Assembly (NCBI GenBank): GCA_027484575.1 | Contig: JAIXSQ010000015.1 | Span: forward strand, 62,001-126,000 | Direction of reading: 5' to 3' | From: Comamonadaceae bacterium | GTDB lineage: Bacteria > Pseudomonadota > Gammaproteobacteria > Burkholderiales > Burkholderiaceae_C | Length of the DNA: 64,000 bases | In this document: positions 38,563 to 49,936 of the stretch, one piece after another | How the letters are laid out: each line of letters starts with the position of its first letter | How positions within the stretch are numbered: the stretch's first letter is position 1 | The notes under the pieces: model-generated | What the model was told of the DNA's origin: nothing | The model's database searches: none | What the model saw: the letters and a program-made list of their open reading frames with translations, nothing else | Translations under genes and position numbers: made by a program

Positions 38563-39348
38563 TCAGGCGCGTGCCGCCAGGATGGCCTGCGCCACCTGCG
38601 CGAAGCCCGCGCCGCGCTCGCCCGCGGTGACGTAGCGCGGCAGGTGGCTCAGCTGCGCCGCGAAGCGGCGGATGTTGGCCACGCCCACGCTGTGCGGGAA
38701 GTGCTCGAACATGCGCACGTCGTTGGTCGAGTCGCCCACGTAGGCCCAGCGCCCGGGCTCGACCGCCAGGCCCAGCAGTTCGCGCGCGATCCAGTGCGCG
38801 CCCTCGCGCTTGTCGTGGCTGCCGTACCAGCCGTTGACGTGGATCGAGCTGACGGTGGCGTGCATGCCCTCGGCGCGCATCAGCGCCACCACGGCGTCGA
38901 TCGCGGCCTGCGGCAGCTGCGTGAACTCGCTGTGGTCGATGGCGATGTCGCAGGCGCGACCGGCGCTGTCCTGCGCCCGCGCGGCGCCGGGCACCTCGCC
39001 CTCGATGCGCGCCAGCACCTGCTGCATGCGCACGAAGTTGGCCGCGCGGGTGGCGGCGTCCTGCTGGTACAGCCGGCGCAGGCCGCCGTGCGGGTCGCGC
39101 ACCAGGGCCACCGCGCCGTTCTCGGCCACGATGGCATCGACCGGCCAGGCCAGCGCGAAGGGCTCGCTCCAGCCCGCCGGCCGGCCGGTGACCGGCACCA
39201 CGTGCAGGCCGGCGGCGCGCAGCGCGCCCAGCGCGGCCAGCGCGTCGGGCGTGATCGCACCCTCGGTGGTGAGGGTGTCGTCGATGTCGGTGAACACGCC
39301 CACCAGGGCGCGGCGGTCGGCCAGGGGCCAGTCGGACAGGGGCAGCAA
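38563..39348 (-). CDS. HAD-IIB hydrolase (mannosyl-3-phosphoglycerate phosphatase-like)
   Basis: About 261 residues with the HAD motifs FTDIDDTLTTEG (nucleophile Asp and acid Asp), VTGRPAGWSEPF and, near the C-terminus, YVGDSTNDVRMFEHF, typical of class IIB phosphatases with a cap. It resembles the mannosyl-3-phosphoglycerate phosphatase group; no mannosyl-transferase partner is nearby, so the sugar phosphate is unknown. No ATG or GTG lies upstream of the first motif within the free space. I place the start at TTG 39348, 11 bases after the stop of the S41 peptidase gene. A CTG at 39363 is possible. Confidence 0.8.
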   Translation of the reverse strand: MLPLSDWPLADRRALVGVFTDIDDTLTTEGAITPDALAALGALRAAGLHVVPVTGRPAGWSEPFALAWPVDAIVAENGAVALVRDPHGGLRRLYQQDAATRAANFVRMQQVLARIEGEVPGAARAQDSAGRACDIAIDHSEFTQLPQAAIDAVVALMRAEGMHATVSSIHVNGWYGSHDKREGAHWIARELLGLAVEPGRWAYVGDSTNDVRMFEHFPHSVGVANIRRFAAQLSHLPRYVTAGERGAGFAQVAQAILAARA

Positions 39349-39359
39349 GGCGGCAGGGC

Positions 39360-40577
39360 TCAGCGGGTCAGCCCGTGCGCATCGGCGCGCGGGCGGGTGG
39401 CCCCCGCATCCGGCGCGCCGGCGCGCTGGAACGAGGGCAGGGCGCCCGATTGTGGCGTGCCCGCGGCCAGCGACTGCGTGCCGGGCGGGCAGGCGCCGGT
39501 GTCGGCATGGCGCAGGGCGGCGGCCAGCAGCGGCTCGGTGGGGCTGCCCAGCGCGGCCCAGGGGTCCTCGTTCACGCGGCACTGCACCGGCAGCCCGGTG
39601 GTGGGCACGCTCGCGCCCAGCGCGTTGCGCATGCGGAACTCCAGCGGGAAGTACGCCTGGCCGCAGTTGTCGCGGCGGTGGAAGCCGTAGGGCTTGCCGC
39701 AGGTGCGGTTGCCCACCAGCACCACCTCGATGCCCACCCCGCGCAGCGCGTTGACGATCGCCTCGCTGGCCGAGCAGGTCAGCGCCGAGGCCAGCACGTA
39801 CACGCGCGGCAGGCCCAGCTGCGGCAGCGGCGTGCCCGCGGGCGCCTGCGACTCGGCCACCTGCACGACGGTGTCGAAGCCGAAGGTCTGGTCGTCGCCG
39901 GCGGCGCTGCGGGCGGGGTTGTAGCCCAGGGTCTCGAACACCTGGCCGGCGATGCCCGGCCCGGCGACCATCGCCGCCGCGGCGCGCGCCACGTACAGGA
40001 AGCCGCCGCCGTTGTAGCGCAGGTCCAGCACCAGGTCCTGCACCGCGTCGGCCTTCAGCGCGGTGAAGGCGTCGATCAGCGCGTCCTGCGCGCCGCGCGC
40101 ATGGTCGTTGAACAGGATGTAGCCCACCCGCCGGCCGCCCGGGCTGGCGACGGTGCGCGCCAGCGGCACCGGGTTGAGCACGCCGCCGCTGCCGCTGGAG
40201 GCTGCGGGCCCCACGCCCTGCAGCGCATCCGCATCGGCCACCGGCATGGCCATGCTGAAGCGGTCGGTGGGCAGGCCCTGCTCGTCGGGCGTGCGCAGCA
40301 GCAGCGCGTCGAAGTGGTCGGCCGGCGTCGCGGACGCGGCCGGGTCGGGCGAGGGCATCCGGTCGGCCCACAGGTAGGTCTCGCCCATCCAGGTGCGCAG
40401 CCAGCGCTTCTCGGTGTCGGGCGTGCAGACCCCCGCGAGGCTCGCCGAGGCCGGCGCGATGCGGCTGGCCGTGGCGGTGTCGCTGCCGCCCCCGCCGCCG
40501 CAGGCGGTGAGCCACAGGGGCGCGAGAACGGCGGCGGCGCAGAGGGCCGCGCGGCGCAGGAGAGGGGGGACAGGCAC
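39360..40577 (-). CDS. S41-family peptidase, predicted lipoprotein
   Basis: A 405-residue exported protein: signal peptide with lipobox WLTACGGGG, so a lipid-anchored periplasmic protein. The S41 (tail-specific protease) core is present: VQDLVLDLRYNGGGFLYVA and the catalytic segment ALTCSASEAIVNALRGVGIE, then VVLVGNRTCGKPYGF. The PDZ domain common in C-terminal processing peptidases is not evident. Five or more cysteines may form disulfides. The substrate is unknown. It is upstream of the HAD phosphatase on the same strand. Confidence 0.88.
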   Translation of the reverse strand: MPVPPLLRRAALCAAAVLAPLWLTACGGGGGSDTATASRIAPASASLAGVCTPDTEKRWLRTWMGETYLWADRMPSPDPAASATPADHFDALLLRTPDEQGLPTDRFSMAMPVADADALQGVGPAASSGSGGVLNPVPLARTVASPGGRRVGYILFNDHARGAQDALIDAFTALKADAVQDLVLDLRYNGGGFLYVARAAAAMVAGPGIAGQVFETLGYNPARSAAGDDQTFGFDTVVQVAESQAPAGTPLPQLGLPRVYVLASALTCSASEAIVNALRGVGIEVVLVGNRTCGKPYGFHRRDNCGQAYFPLEFRMRNALGASVPTTGLPVQCRVNEDPWAALGSPTEPLLAAALRHADTGACPPGTQSLAAGTPQSGALPSFQRAGAPDAGATRPRADAHGLTR

Positions 40578-40628
40578 GGGCGCGGCTCCACGGAAGAGCC
40601 GGGATCATGCGGGCGCCGCAGCGCCGGC

Positions 40629-42260
<1,632 letters not shown>

Positions 42261-42367
42261 GGGGGAGGGCTTTCGATGGGCTGCAGGGGCGGCGCAGCCG
42301 GCCCGCGATTGTCGCCGATGCCTGCGCGCCGCCGCAGGGCCGGGCCGCGGCGACAATCGCGCCCCTC

Positions 42368-43573
42368 GTGACGTCGATCCTGCACCACCGCGCCTTCCTG
42401 CGCTTCCTCGCGGCCCGCATCGCGGGCACCGCGGCCCAGCAGATGCTGCTGCTGGCCCTGGCCTGGCAGATGTACGGCCTGACCGGCAGCGCCTGGGACC
42501 TGGGGCTGGTGGGCCTGGCCCAGTTCGCGCCCTCGCTGCTGGCGGCGCTGCCGGCAGGGCATGCGGCCGACCGCTTCCACCGCGCGCGGCTGGTGCTGGC
42601 CTGCTACGCGGTGCAGGCCGCGGTCGCGCTGGCGCTGCTGGCCGCCACCCGCGGCGGCTGGGCCTCGCCGGCCGTGATCCTGGGCCTGTCGGTGGTGCTG
42701 GGCGGGCTGCGGCCGTTCCAGATGGCGGCCCAGCAGGCGCTGCTGCCGGCACTGGTGCCCACCGACCTGCTGCCGCGGGCCATGGCGCTGGGCTCGGCCG
42801 GCATCCAGGGCGCGGTGATCGGCGGGCCCGCGCTGGCGGGGCTGCTGTTCGTGGCGGGGCTGGACGTGGTGTACGGCAGCTGCGTGGCGCTGTTCGGGCT
42901 GGGCATCGCGGTGCTGGCCGGGGTGCGCTACGACCACGTGCCGCCGCCGCGCGAGCCGGCCACCTGGGGCACGCTGCTGGCCGGCGTGCGCTACATCGGC
43001 CGCAACCGCGTGCTGCTGGGCGCGATCACGCTGGACCTGTTCGCGGTGCTGCTGGGCGGCGCCACGGCGTTGCTGCCGATCTACGCCGCCGAGATCCTGC
43101 ACGTGGGGCCGACGGGCCTGGGCCTGCTGCGCTCGGCGCCGGCGGTGGGTGCGCTGGCCATGGCGACCGTGCTGGCCCGCTGGCCGCTGGCCCGCCACGT
43201 GGGCCACAAGCTGCTGGTGTCGGTGGCGGTGTTCGGCGGCTGCATGGTCGTGTTCGGGCTGTCGACCAGCTTCGCGCTGTCGCTGGCGGCGCTGGCGGTC
43301 TCGGGCGCGGCCGACATGGTCAGCGTGATCGTGCGCCAGACGCTGGCGCAGATCGAGACGCCCGATGCGATGCGCGGCCGGGTGGCGGCGGTCAACACGG
43401 TCTTCATCGGCGCGAGCAACCAGCTGGGCGAGTTCGAGTCGGGCGCCACCGCCGCCTGGCTGGGGCCGGTGGGGTCGGTGGTGGCCGGCGGCATCGGCAC
43501 GGTGCTGGTGGCGGCGCTGTGGCTGCGGCTGTTCGCGCCGCTGGCGCGTCGCGACCGCTTCGTCGACGGCTGA
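42368..43573 (+). CDS. MFS transporter (EntS/DHA-type)
   Basis: A 401-residue major facilitator with about 12 hydrophobic helices. It begins near MTSILHHRAFLRFLAARIAG (GTG start at 42368). Typical parts are LPAGHAADRFHRARLVLACY in the helix 2-3 loop and ETPDAMRGRVAAVNTVFIGA in the second half, as in EntS and related exporters. It probably exports a small hydrophobic molecule or siderophore; no siderophore genes are near. The GTG lies 107 bases from the divergent prfC start. Confidence 0.87.
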   Translation: MTSILHHRAFLRFLAARIAGTAAQQMLLLALAWQMYGLTGSAWDLGLVGLAQFAPSLLAALPAGHAADRFHRARLVLACYAVQAAVALALLAATRGGWASPAVILGLSVVLGGLRPFQMAAQQALLPALVPTDLLPRAMALGSAGIQGAVIGGPALAGLLFVAGLDVVYGSCVALFGLGIAVLAGVRYDHVPPPREPATWGTLLAGVRYIGRNRVLLGAITLDLFAVLLGGATALLPIYAAEILHVGPTGLGLLRSAPAVGALAMATVLARWPLARHVGHKLLVSVAVFGGCMVVFGLSTSFALSLAALAVSGAADMVSVIVRQTLAQIETPDAMRGRVAAVNTVFIGASNQLGEFESGATAAWLGPVGSVVAGGIGTVLVAALWLRLFAPLARRDRFVDG

Positions 43574-43617
43574 CGGGCGGCCGGGCGGCGGGCGGCGTTG
43601 CATCCGGGCAGGCCCGC

Positions 43618-43664
43618 TTGACACGCCGATCGCACGGCGCGAACGTGCAGCCCGCCGCGTGTCA
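43618..43664. promoter_or_regulatory. TTGACA box and inverted repeat upstream of the fusion-protein gene
   Basis: In the 203-base gap, TTGACA at 43618-43623 is a perfect -35 match, but no good -10 lies 16-18 bases further on. It overlaps TGACACG (43619-43625), which pairs as an inverted repeat with CGTGTCA (43658-43664), 32 bases apart. This could be a split operator controlling the three-domain gene at 43777. Confidence 0.4.
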
Positions 43665-43776
43665 CCGCGGCAGGGGGCCCATCGGGCCGTCCGGCAATCG
43701 ACGGCAGTCGCCGGCAGTTCAGGGTGGTCGACAGGACAGGTCCGCTGGGTGTGCCACGCACGCACAGGGAGAGACC

Positions 43777-46410
43777 ATGCTGGATGCCAACCACCTCGCG
43801 GCCATCATGCCGCAGGCCTCGCGCGAGCGGCTGCAGGCGTTCGCCGCGCCACTGGCCGAGGCCATGCGGCAGTTCGCGATCGACGCCAACCTGCGGCGCG
43901 CCGCCGCCTTCATCGCGCAGCTCGCGCACGAGTCGGGCCAGTTCCGGTTCATGCAGGAGCTGTGGGGTCCCACGGCCGCGCAGCAGCGCTACGAGCCGCG
44001 CAGCGACCTGGCCCGCCGGCTGGGCAACACCGAGCCGGGCGACGGCTTCCGCTACCGCGGGCGCGGGCCGATCCAGGTGACCGGGCGGGCCAACTACGCG
44101 CGCTACGGCGGGCTGCTGGGCATCGACCTGGTGGGCCAGCCGGACCTGGCCGCCACGCCGGAGGTGGGCTTCCGGGTCGCGGGCCTGTTCTGGGACCGCA
44201 ACGGCCTGAACGCGCTGGCCGATGCCGGCGATTTCACCGCGGTCACGCGCCGCATCAACGGCGGCACCAACGGCCTGGAGGACCGCGAGCGCTTCCATGC
44301 CCGCGCGCTGCAAGTGCTGGCGCCGGTGTTCCCGGCCGGGGCGGCCCGGCGCGCGCGGCGGCCGGCCGCGCCGGTCGATCCGCTGGAGCGCGGGGCCGAG
44401 GCCGTGCGCGCGCTGGCGCCCGCCGCCAGGCCCAAGGCGCCGGGCCGGCGCGGGGCAGCCGCCGCCGCGCCCGGCCGGCGACTGGACGCGCGGCGCGACA
44501 CGCTGGACTTCCGCGACGTGATGTACATGCCCACGCTGGTGGAGGTGCCCACCCACATCCCGCTGGAGCGCTACACCGACGTGGGCGTGCCCGTCCTCGA
44601 CCAGGGGCGCGAGGGCGCCTGCACCGGCTACGGCCTGGCGACGGTCTGCAACTACCTGCTGCTCAAGCGCCGCGTCGACCCCGACCCGGCGCCGGTGAGC
44701 GCGCGCATGCTGTACCACCTGGCCCGGCGCTACGACGAGTGGCCGGGCGAGGCCTACGACGGCTCCAGCGCACGCGGCGCGATGAAGGGCTGGCACAAGC
44801 ACGGCGTCTGCCCCGAGTCGGTCTACCCCTCGCTGGGCCGCGACCGCGGGCTGGCGCTGACCCAGGAGCGCACGTCCGAGGCGCGGCGGCGGCCGCTGGG
44901 CGCCTACTTCCGCGTCAACCACAACGACCTGGTCGCGATGCACTCGGCCATCGCCGAGGTGGGCGTGCTGTACGCCACCTGCACGGTGCATGCGGGCTGG
45001 GAGCAGGTGGGCGCCGACGGCGCGATCCCGTGGTCCGACCGGGTGCTGGGCGGCCATGCCTTCGCCATCGTGGCCTACGACGCCGAGGGCTTCTGGCTGC
45101 AGAACTCCTGGGGGCCCGACTGGGGCCTGCGCGGCTTCGCGCGGGTGAGCTACGACGACTGGCTGCGCAACGGCACCGACGTGTGGGTGGCGCGGCTGGG
45201 CGCGCCGGTGACGCTGCACACGGCCGAGTCGACCGCGGTGGCGCATTCGGCGGCGGCCAAGCAGTCGGCCGCCTATGCCTATGCCGACCTGCGGCCGCAC
45301 ATCGTGGCGGTGGGCAACGACGGCAAGCTGCGCCCCGGCGGCGACTACGGCACCAGCGAGGCCGGGCTGGCGCACATCTTCGAGGACGACATCCCGCGCG
45401 TGACGGCCGGCTGGAAGAAGCGCCGCATCCTGCTGTACGCGCATGGCGGCCTGGTGGGCGAGGCCGCGGCCGTGCAGCGGCTGGCCGACTACCGGCCGGC
45501 GCTGCTGCACGACGAGGTGTACCCGCTGGCCTTCGTCTGGAAGACCGACTACTGGACCACGCTGACCAACATCCTGCAGGACGCGGTGCGCCGGCGCCGC
45601 CCCGAGGGGATGCTGGACGCGGCCAAGGACTTTCTGCTCGACCGCCTCGACGACGCGCTCGAGCCGCTGGCGCGCGGGCTGACCGGCAAGGCGGCCTGGG
45701 ACGAGATGAAGGAGAACGCCGCCCTGGCCAGCCGGCCCGGCGGCGCCGCGCTGGCGGTGGTGCGGCAGCTGCAGGCGCTGCGCGACGCGCACGGGCCGCT
45801 CGAGGTGCACCTGGTGGGGCACAGCGCGGGCTCCATCCTGCTGGGCCCGCTGCTGACGCAGCTGGTCGCCGTGGGGCTGCCGGTGGCCACCTGCACGCTG
45901 TGGGCGCCGGCCTGCACGCTGGCGCTGTTCGACGCGCACTACCGGCCGGCGCTGCAGGGCAAGAAGATCGGCCGCTTCGGGCTGTACGTGCTGTCGGACC
46001 AGGCCGAGCAGGACGACGACTGCGCCCGCATCTACAACAAGTCGCTGCTGTACCTGGTGTCCAACGCCTTCGAGGACCGCTCGCGCATCCCGGGCTTCCG
46101 CGACGGCGTGCCGCTGCTGGGGATGGAGAAGTTCCTGGCGCCCGTGCGGCCGCTGCTGACCGGGCCGCACCAGCTGGTGGTGGCGCCGGACGGCGACGGC
46201 CTGTCGCAGGCCCGGGCGCATGGCGCGTTCGACGACGATCAGGCCACCGTGCTGTCGACCTTCCGGCGTATCACCGGGGCAGCGCCGGCGGCGGCGGTGC
46301 CCGGCACCGCCGCCGCCGACCTGCCCGGCGCGATCCGGTTCCGCCGCTCGGAGAGCTCGCTGCGCGACCGGCGCCAGGCCATCGACGCGCGCACCCAGCC
46401 GGCGCGCTAG
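43777..46410 (+). CDS. Three-enzyme fusion: GH19 endolysin-type domain, papain-like protease, alpha/beta hydrolase
   Basis: An 877-residue protein with three enzyme domains and no signal peptide. Residues about 1-185 are a GH19 (chitinase-like/endolysin) domain: FIAQLAHESGQF with catalytic Glu52, FRYRGRGPIQVTGRANYARY and RRINGGTNGLEDRERF. A linker rich in Ala, Pro and Arg follows (about 187-245). Residues about 250-495 form a C1A papain-like protease with a complete set: Gln276 and Cys282 (DQGREGACTGYGLAT), His427 (GGHAFAIVAYD), Asn443 (LQNSWGPDWG). Residues about 545-830 form an alpha/beta hydrolase: LLYAHGGLVGEAAA and nucleophile Ser683 in VGHSAGS. The ribosome site AGGGAGAG precedes the ATG. 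Cell-wall, protein and ester/lipid cutting in one chain suggest an attack or defence toxin or a self-lysis enzyme; this is inference. Confidence 0.82.
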   Translation: MLDANHLAAIMPQASRERLQAFAAPLAEAMRQFAIDANLRRAAAFIAQLAHESGQFRFMQELWGPTAAQQRYEPRSDLARRLGNTEPGDGFRYRGRGPIQVTGRANYARYGGLLGIDLVGQPDLAATPEVGFRVAGLFWDRNGLNALADAGDFTAVTRRINGGTNGLEDRERFHARALQVLAPVFPAGAARRARRPAAPVDPLERGAEAVRALAPAARPKAPGRRGAAAAAPGRRLDARRDTLDFRDVMYMPTLVEVPTHIPLERYTDVGVPVLDQGREGACTGYGLATVCNYLLLKRRVDPDPAPVSARMLYHLARRYDEWPGEAYDGSSARGAMKGWHKHGVCPESVYPSLGRDRGLALTQERTSEARRRPLGAYFRVNHNDLVAMHSAIAEVGVLYATCTVHAGWEQVGADGAIPWSDRVLGGHAFAIVAYDAEGFWLQNSWGPDWGLRGFARVSYDDWLRNGTDVWVARLGAPVTLHTAESTAVAHSAAAKQSAAYAYADLRPHIVAVGNDGKLRPGGDYGTSEAGLAHIFEDDIPRVTAGWKKRRILLYAHGGLVGEAAAVQRLADYRPALLHDEVYPLAFVWKTDYWTTLTNILQDAVRRRRPEGMLDAAKDFLLDRLDDALEPLARGLTGKAAWDEMKENAALASRPGGAALAVVRQLQALRDAHGPLEVHLVGHSAGSILLGPLLTQLVAVGLPVATCTLWAPACTLALFDAHYRPALQGKKIGRFGLYVLSDQAEQDDDCARIYNKSLLYLVSNAFEDRSRIPGFRDGVPLLGMEKFLAPVRPLLTGPHQLVVAPDGDGLSQARAHGAFDDDQATVLSTFRRITGAAPAAAVPGTAAADLPGAIRFRRSESSLRDRRQAIDARTQPAR

Positions 46411-47507
46411 CCGGCGGGCCGGCCGGCCTGGCGGCCGAAGACCTGCTGCAGCTCGAAGGGCGCGGCCACCTCGAGCTGGTCGTAGCGGCAGTCCTGCGCG
46501 GGCTTGTCGTCGCGCCAGCGCACGAAGGTGGTGGCATGCCGGAAGCGGTCGCCCTGCAGGTGGTCGTAGGTCACCTCGGCCACGCGCTCGGGCCGCAGCG
46601 GCTCCCAGCCCAGGTCCTTGCCGCCGCTCCAGCGCGAGCGCGAGCCGGGCATGCGGTCCACGTCCTCGCGGCTGGCGTCGGACCAGTTGCGCCAGGGGTG
46701 GCCCTCGGCCGCCCCCTCGCGCAGCGGCGCCAGCAGCGGCACCAGGGCGTGGCGCATCTCCAGCGTGAACGACGAGGTCACGCCCACGTGCTGCAGCACC
46801 CCGCGGTCGTCGTACAGGCCCAGCAGCAGCGAGCCGACAGCGTCCTGGGTGTCCTTGAACCAGCGGAAGCCCGCCACCACGCAGTCGGCGGTGCGGCTGT
46901 GCTTGATCTTGACCATGGCGCGCTTGCCCGGCTGGTAGGTGCCGGCGGCGGGCTTGGCCACCACGCCGTCGAGGCCGGCGCCCTCGAAGCGCTGCAGCCA
47001 CTCCTGCGCGACAGCGCGGTCGGTGGTCATGGGCGTCAGGTGCAGCGGCGCGCGGGCCTGGCCCAGCAGGCGCTCGAGCCGCTGGCGGCGGTCGTGCTGG
47101 GGCAGGGCCATGGTCGACTTGCCGCCGGCGGCCAGCAGGTCGAAGGCCACGAAGCCGGCCGGCGTCTCCTTGGCCAGCCGCGCGATGCGCGAGGGCGCGG
47201 GGTGGATGCGCTGCTGCAGGGCGTCGAAGTCCAGCCCGCGGGGGCCGGCCACCACCACCTCGCCGTCGACGATGCAACCGCGCGGCAGCTGCTCGGCGAG
47301 CACCTTCTCCAGCTCGGGGAAATAGCGGTTGAGCGGCTTGCGGTCGCGGCTCTGGATGCGCAGGCCGTTGCCGGCGTGGAAGACCAGGGCGCGGAAGCCA
47401 TCCCACTTGGGTTCGTACAGCCAGCCGTCACCCTCGGGCAGGGTGTCGGCGGCCTTGGCCAGCATGGGGTCGAGGGGGTCCTGGAAGAGCGGGGGCACGG
47501 CGTTCAT
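46407..47507 (-). CDS. Stand-alone ATP-dependent DNA ligase (LigC/LigD-ligase type)
   Basis: A 366-residue ligase with adenylation-domain motif I YEPKWDGFRALVF (Lys34 becomes adenylated), CIVDGEVVVAGP, GFVAFDLLAAGG, GLDGVVAKPAAGTYQPGKRA and a C-terminal OB fold (GFRWFKDTQDAVGSLLLG onward). It seals nicks or double-strand breaks using ATP. Size fits LigC-like enzymes rather than multi-domain LigD; no Ku, polymerase or nuclease gene is near. The start at ATG 47507 opens the conserved PPLFQDPLDPMLAKAA. Its stop overlaps the stop of the convergent fusion gene in the shared tetramer CTAG. Confidence 0.9.
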   Translation of the reverse strand: MNAVPPLFQDPLDPMLAKAADTLPEGDGWLYEPKWDGFRALVFHAGNGLRIQSRDRKPLNRYFPELEKVLAEQLPRGCIVDGEVVVAGPRGLDFDALQQRIHPAPSRIARLAKETPAGFVAFDLLAAGGKSTMALPQHDRRQRLERLLGQARAPLHLTPMTTDRAVAQEWLQRFEGAGLDGVVAKPAAGTYQPGKRAMVKIKHSRTADCVVAGFRWFKDTQDAVGSLLLGLYDDRGVLQHVGVTSSFTLEMRHALVPLLAPLREGAAEGHPWRNWSDASREDVDRMPGSRSRWSGGKDLGWEPLRPERVAEVTYDHLQGDRFRHATTFVRWRDDKPAQDCRYDQLEVAAPFELQQVFGRQAGRPAG

Positions 47508-47587
47508 GGCTGCCCTTGTACCGCATGCATCCCCGGCGCCGCTGTCGGCCTTCAGGAACTCGCCTAAGCGCGGCCGTGGGCGCTCCC

Positions 47588-47593
47588 TATAAT
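47588..47593 (+). promoter_or_regulatory. -10 box of the ahcY promoter
   Basis: A perfect TATAAT hexamer lies 9 bases upstream of the riboswitch. Transcription would start near 47600, placing the aptamer at the very 5' end of the RNA, as expected. The -35 region (around 47565-47570, CTAAGC) is poor. Confidence 0.7.
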
Positions 47594-47601
47594 CCGGCCC
47601 C

Positions 47602-47662
47602 ATCCGAGGAGCGTTGCAGCGCCATCACGGCGTGAGGCTCGGAACACTTGCAACGACGCTCA
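47602..47662 (+). ncRNA. S-adenosylhomocysteine (SAH) riboswitch
   Basis: The leader of ahcY matches the SAH riboswitch pattern. Stem P1 is formed by TCCGAG (47603) and CTCGGA (47638). The conserved GGAGCGTTGC follows, then the hairpin around GCGCCATCACGGCG, then GAGGCTCGG. A downstream strand TTGCAACGACGCTC (47648-47661) can pair with GAGCGTTGCA (47608-47617) to make the pseudoknot. In betaproteobacteria this class turns ahcY on when S-adenosylhomocysteine accumulates. About 85 bases separate it from the ATG. Confidence 0.9.
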
Positions 47663-47745
47663 CCCACTGTCCGGCGTGTGGTGAGCCCCGTCTCCTCCTT
47701 GCGTTCGCGGCAGTGGCTGATCCGACACCAGCTTTTGGAGCCACC

Positions 47746-49182
<1,437 letters not shown>

Positions 49183-49192
49183 GCACCCGGCC

Positions 49193-49936
49193 ATGCGCGC
49201 CGACCAGCTGCTGGTCGACCGCGGGCTGGCCGCCACGCGCTCGCAGGCCCAGCGCCTGATCGCCGCCGGCGCGCGCTGGCACGACGGGCGCGGCTGGCGT
49301 GCGGTCACCAAGAACGGCGACCTGCTGCCGGCCGATGCGCGCATCGAGCTGGCCAGCGATGCCGAGGCACGCTGGGTCTCGCGCGGCGGGCTCAAGCTCG
49401 AGGGCGCGCTGGCCGCGGCGGGGATCGCCCCGCAGGGCTGGCGCTGCCTGGACGTGGGCCAGTCCACCGGCGGCTTCACCGACTGCCTGCTGCAGCACGG
49501 CGCCGCGCAGGTGACCGGTGTCGACGTCGGCCAGGGCCAGCTGCATGCGCGGCTGCGCGCCGACCCCCGGGTGACCTGCCTGGAGAAGGTGAACGCGCGC
49601 GCGCTGGACGCCGCGCAGGTCGGACGCGAGTTCGACCTCGTGGTGGGCGACCTGTCGTTCATCTCGCTGACGCTGGTGCTGCCCGCGGTCGCGCCGCTGC
49701 TGCGCGCGGGCGGCCGCCTGCTGATGCTGGCCAAGCCGCAGTTCGAGCTGCAGCCGGGCCAGCTGGGCAAGGGCGGCATCGTGCGCGACGACAGCCTGTA
49801 TCCCGTCGTTGAGCGGCGCATCCGCGACGCCTGTGCCGGTTGCGGCCTGCAGGTGGACGGCTGGTTCGACAGCCCCATCCGCGGCGGCGACGGCAACCGA
49901 GAATTCTTCGTCCTGGCCACCAGGAGCCTTCCATGA
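49193..49936 (+). CDS. tlyA: TlyA-family rRNA methyltransferase/hemolysin-like
   Basis: A 247-residue protein with an N-terminal S4 RNA-binding domain (MRADQLLVDRGLAATRSQAQ) and an FtsJ-type methyltransferase core (CLDVGQSTGGFTDCLLQHGA, VVGDLSFISLTLVLPAVAPL, LAKPQFELQPGQLGKGGIV). TlyA methylates ribosomal RNA 2'-hydroxyls in some bacteria; targets in betaproteobacteria are not settled. It lies between ahcY and metF, so the SAH it makes can be cleared by the neighbour. Its stop overlaps the metF start (ATGA). Confidence 0.9.
   Translation: MRADQLLVDRGLAATRSQAQRLIAAGARWHDGRGWRAVTKNGDLLPADARIELASDAEARWVSRGGLKLEGALAAAGIAPQGWRCLDVGQSTGGFTDCLLQHGAAQVTGVDVGQGQLHARLRADPRVTCLEKVNARALDAAQVGREFDLVVGDLSFISLTLVLPAVAPLLRAGGRLLMLAKPQFELQPGQLGKGGIVRDDSLYPVVERRIRDACAGCGLQVDGWFDSPIRGGDGNREFFVLATRSLP

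Noticed and set aside
43777..46410. Prophage lysis gene
   Set aside because: The GH19 domain resembles phage endolysins, but there is no holin, tail, integrase or other phage gene nearby, and base composition matches the surroundings.
43777..46410. Type VI secretion effector
   Set aside because: Attractive for the domain mix, but there is no VgrG, PAAR, Hcp, adaptor or obvious immunity gene next to it. Left as an untested possibility.
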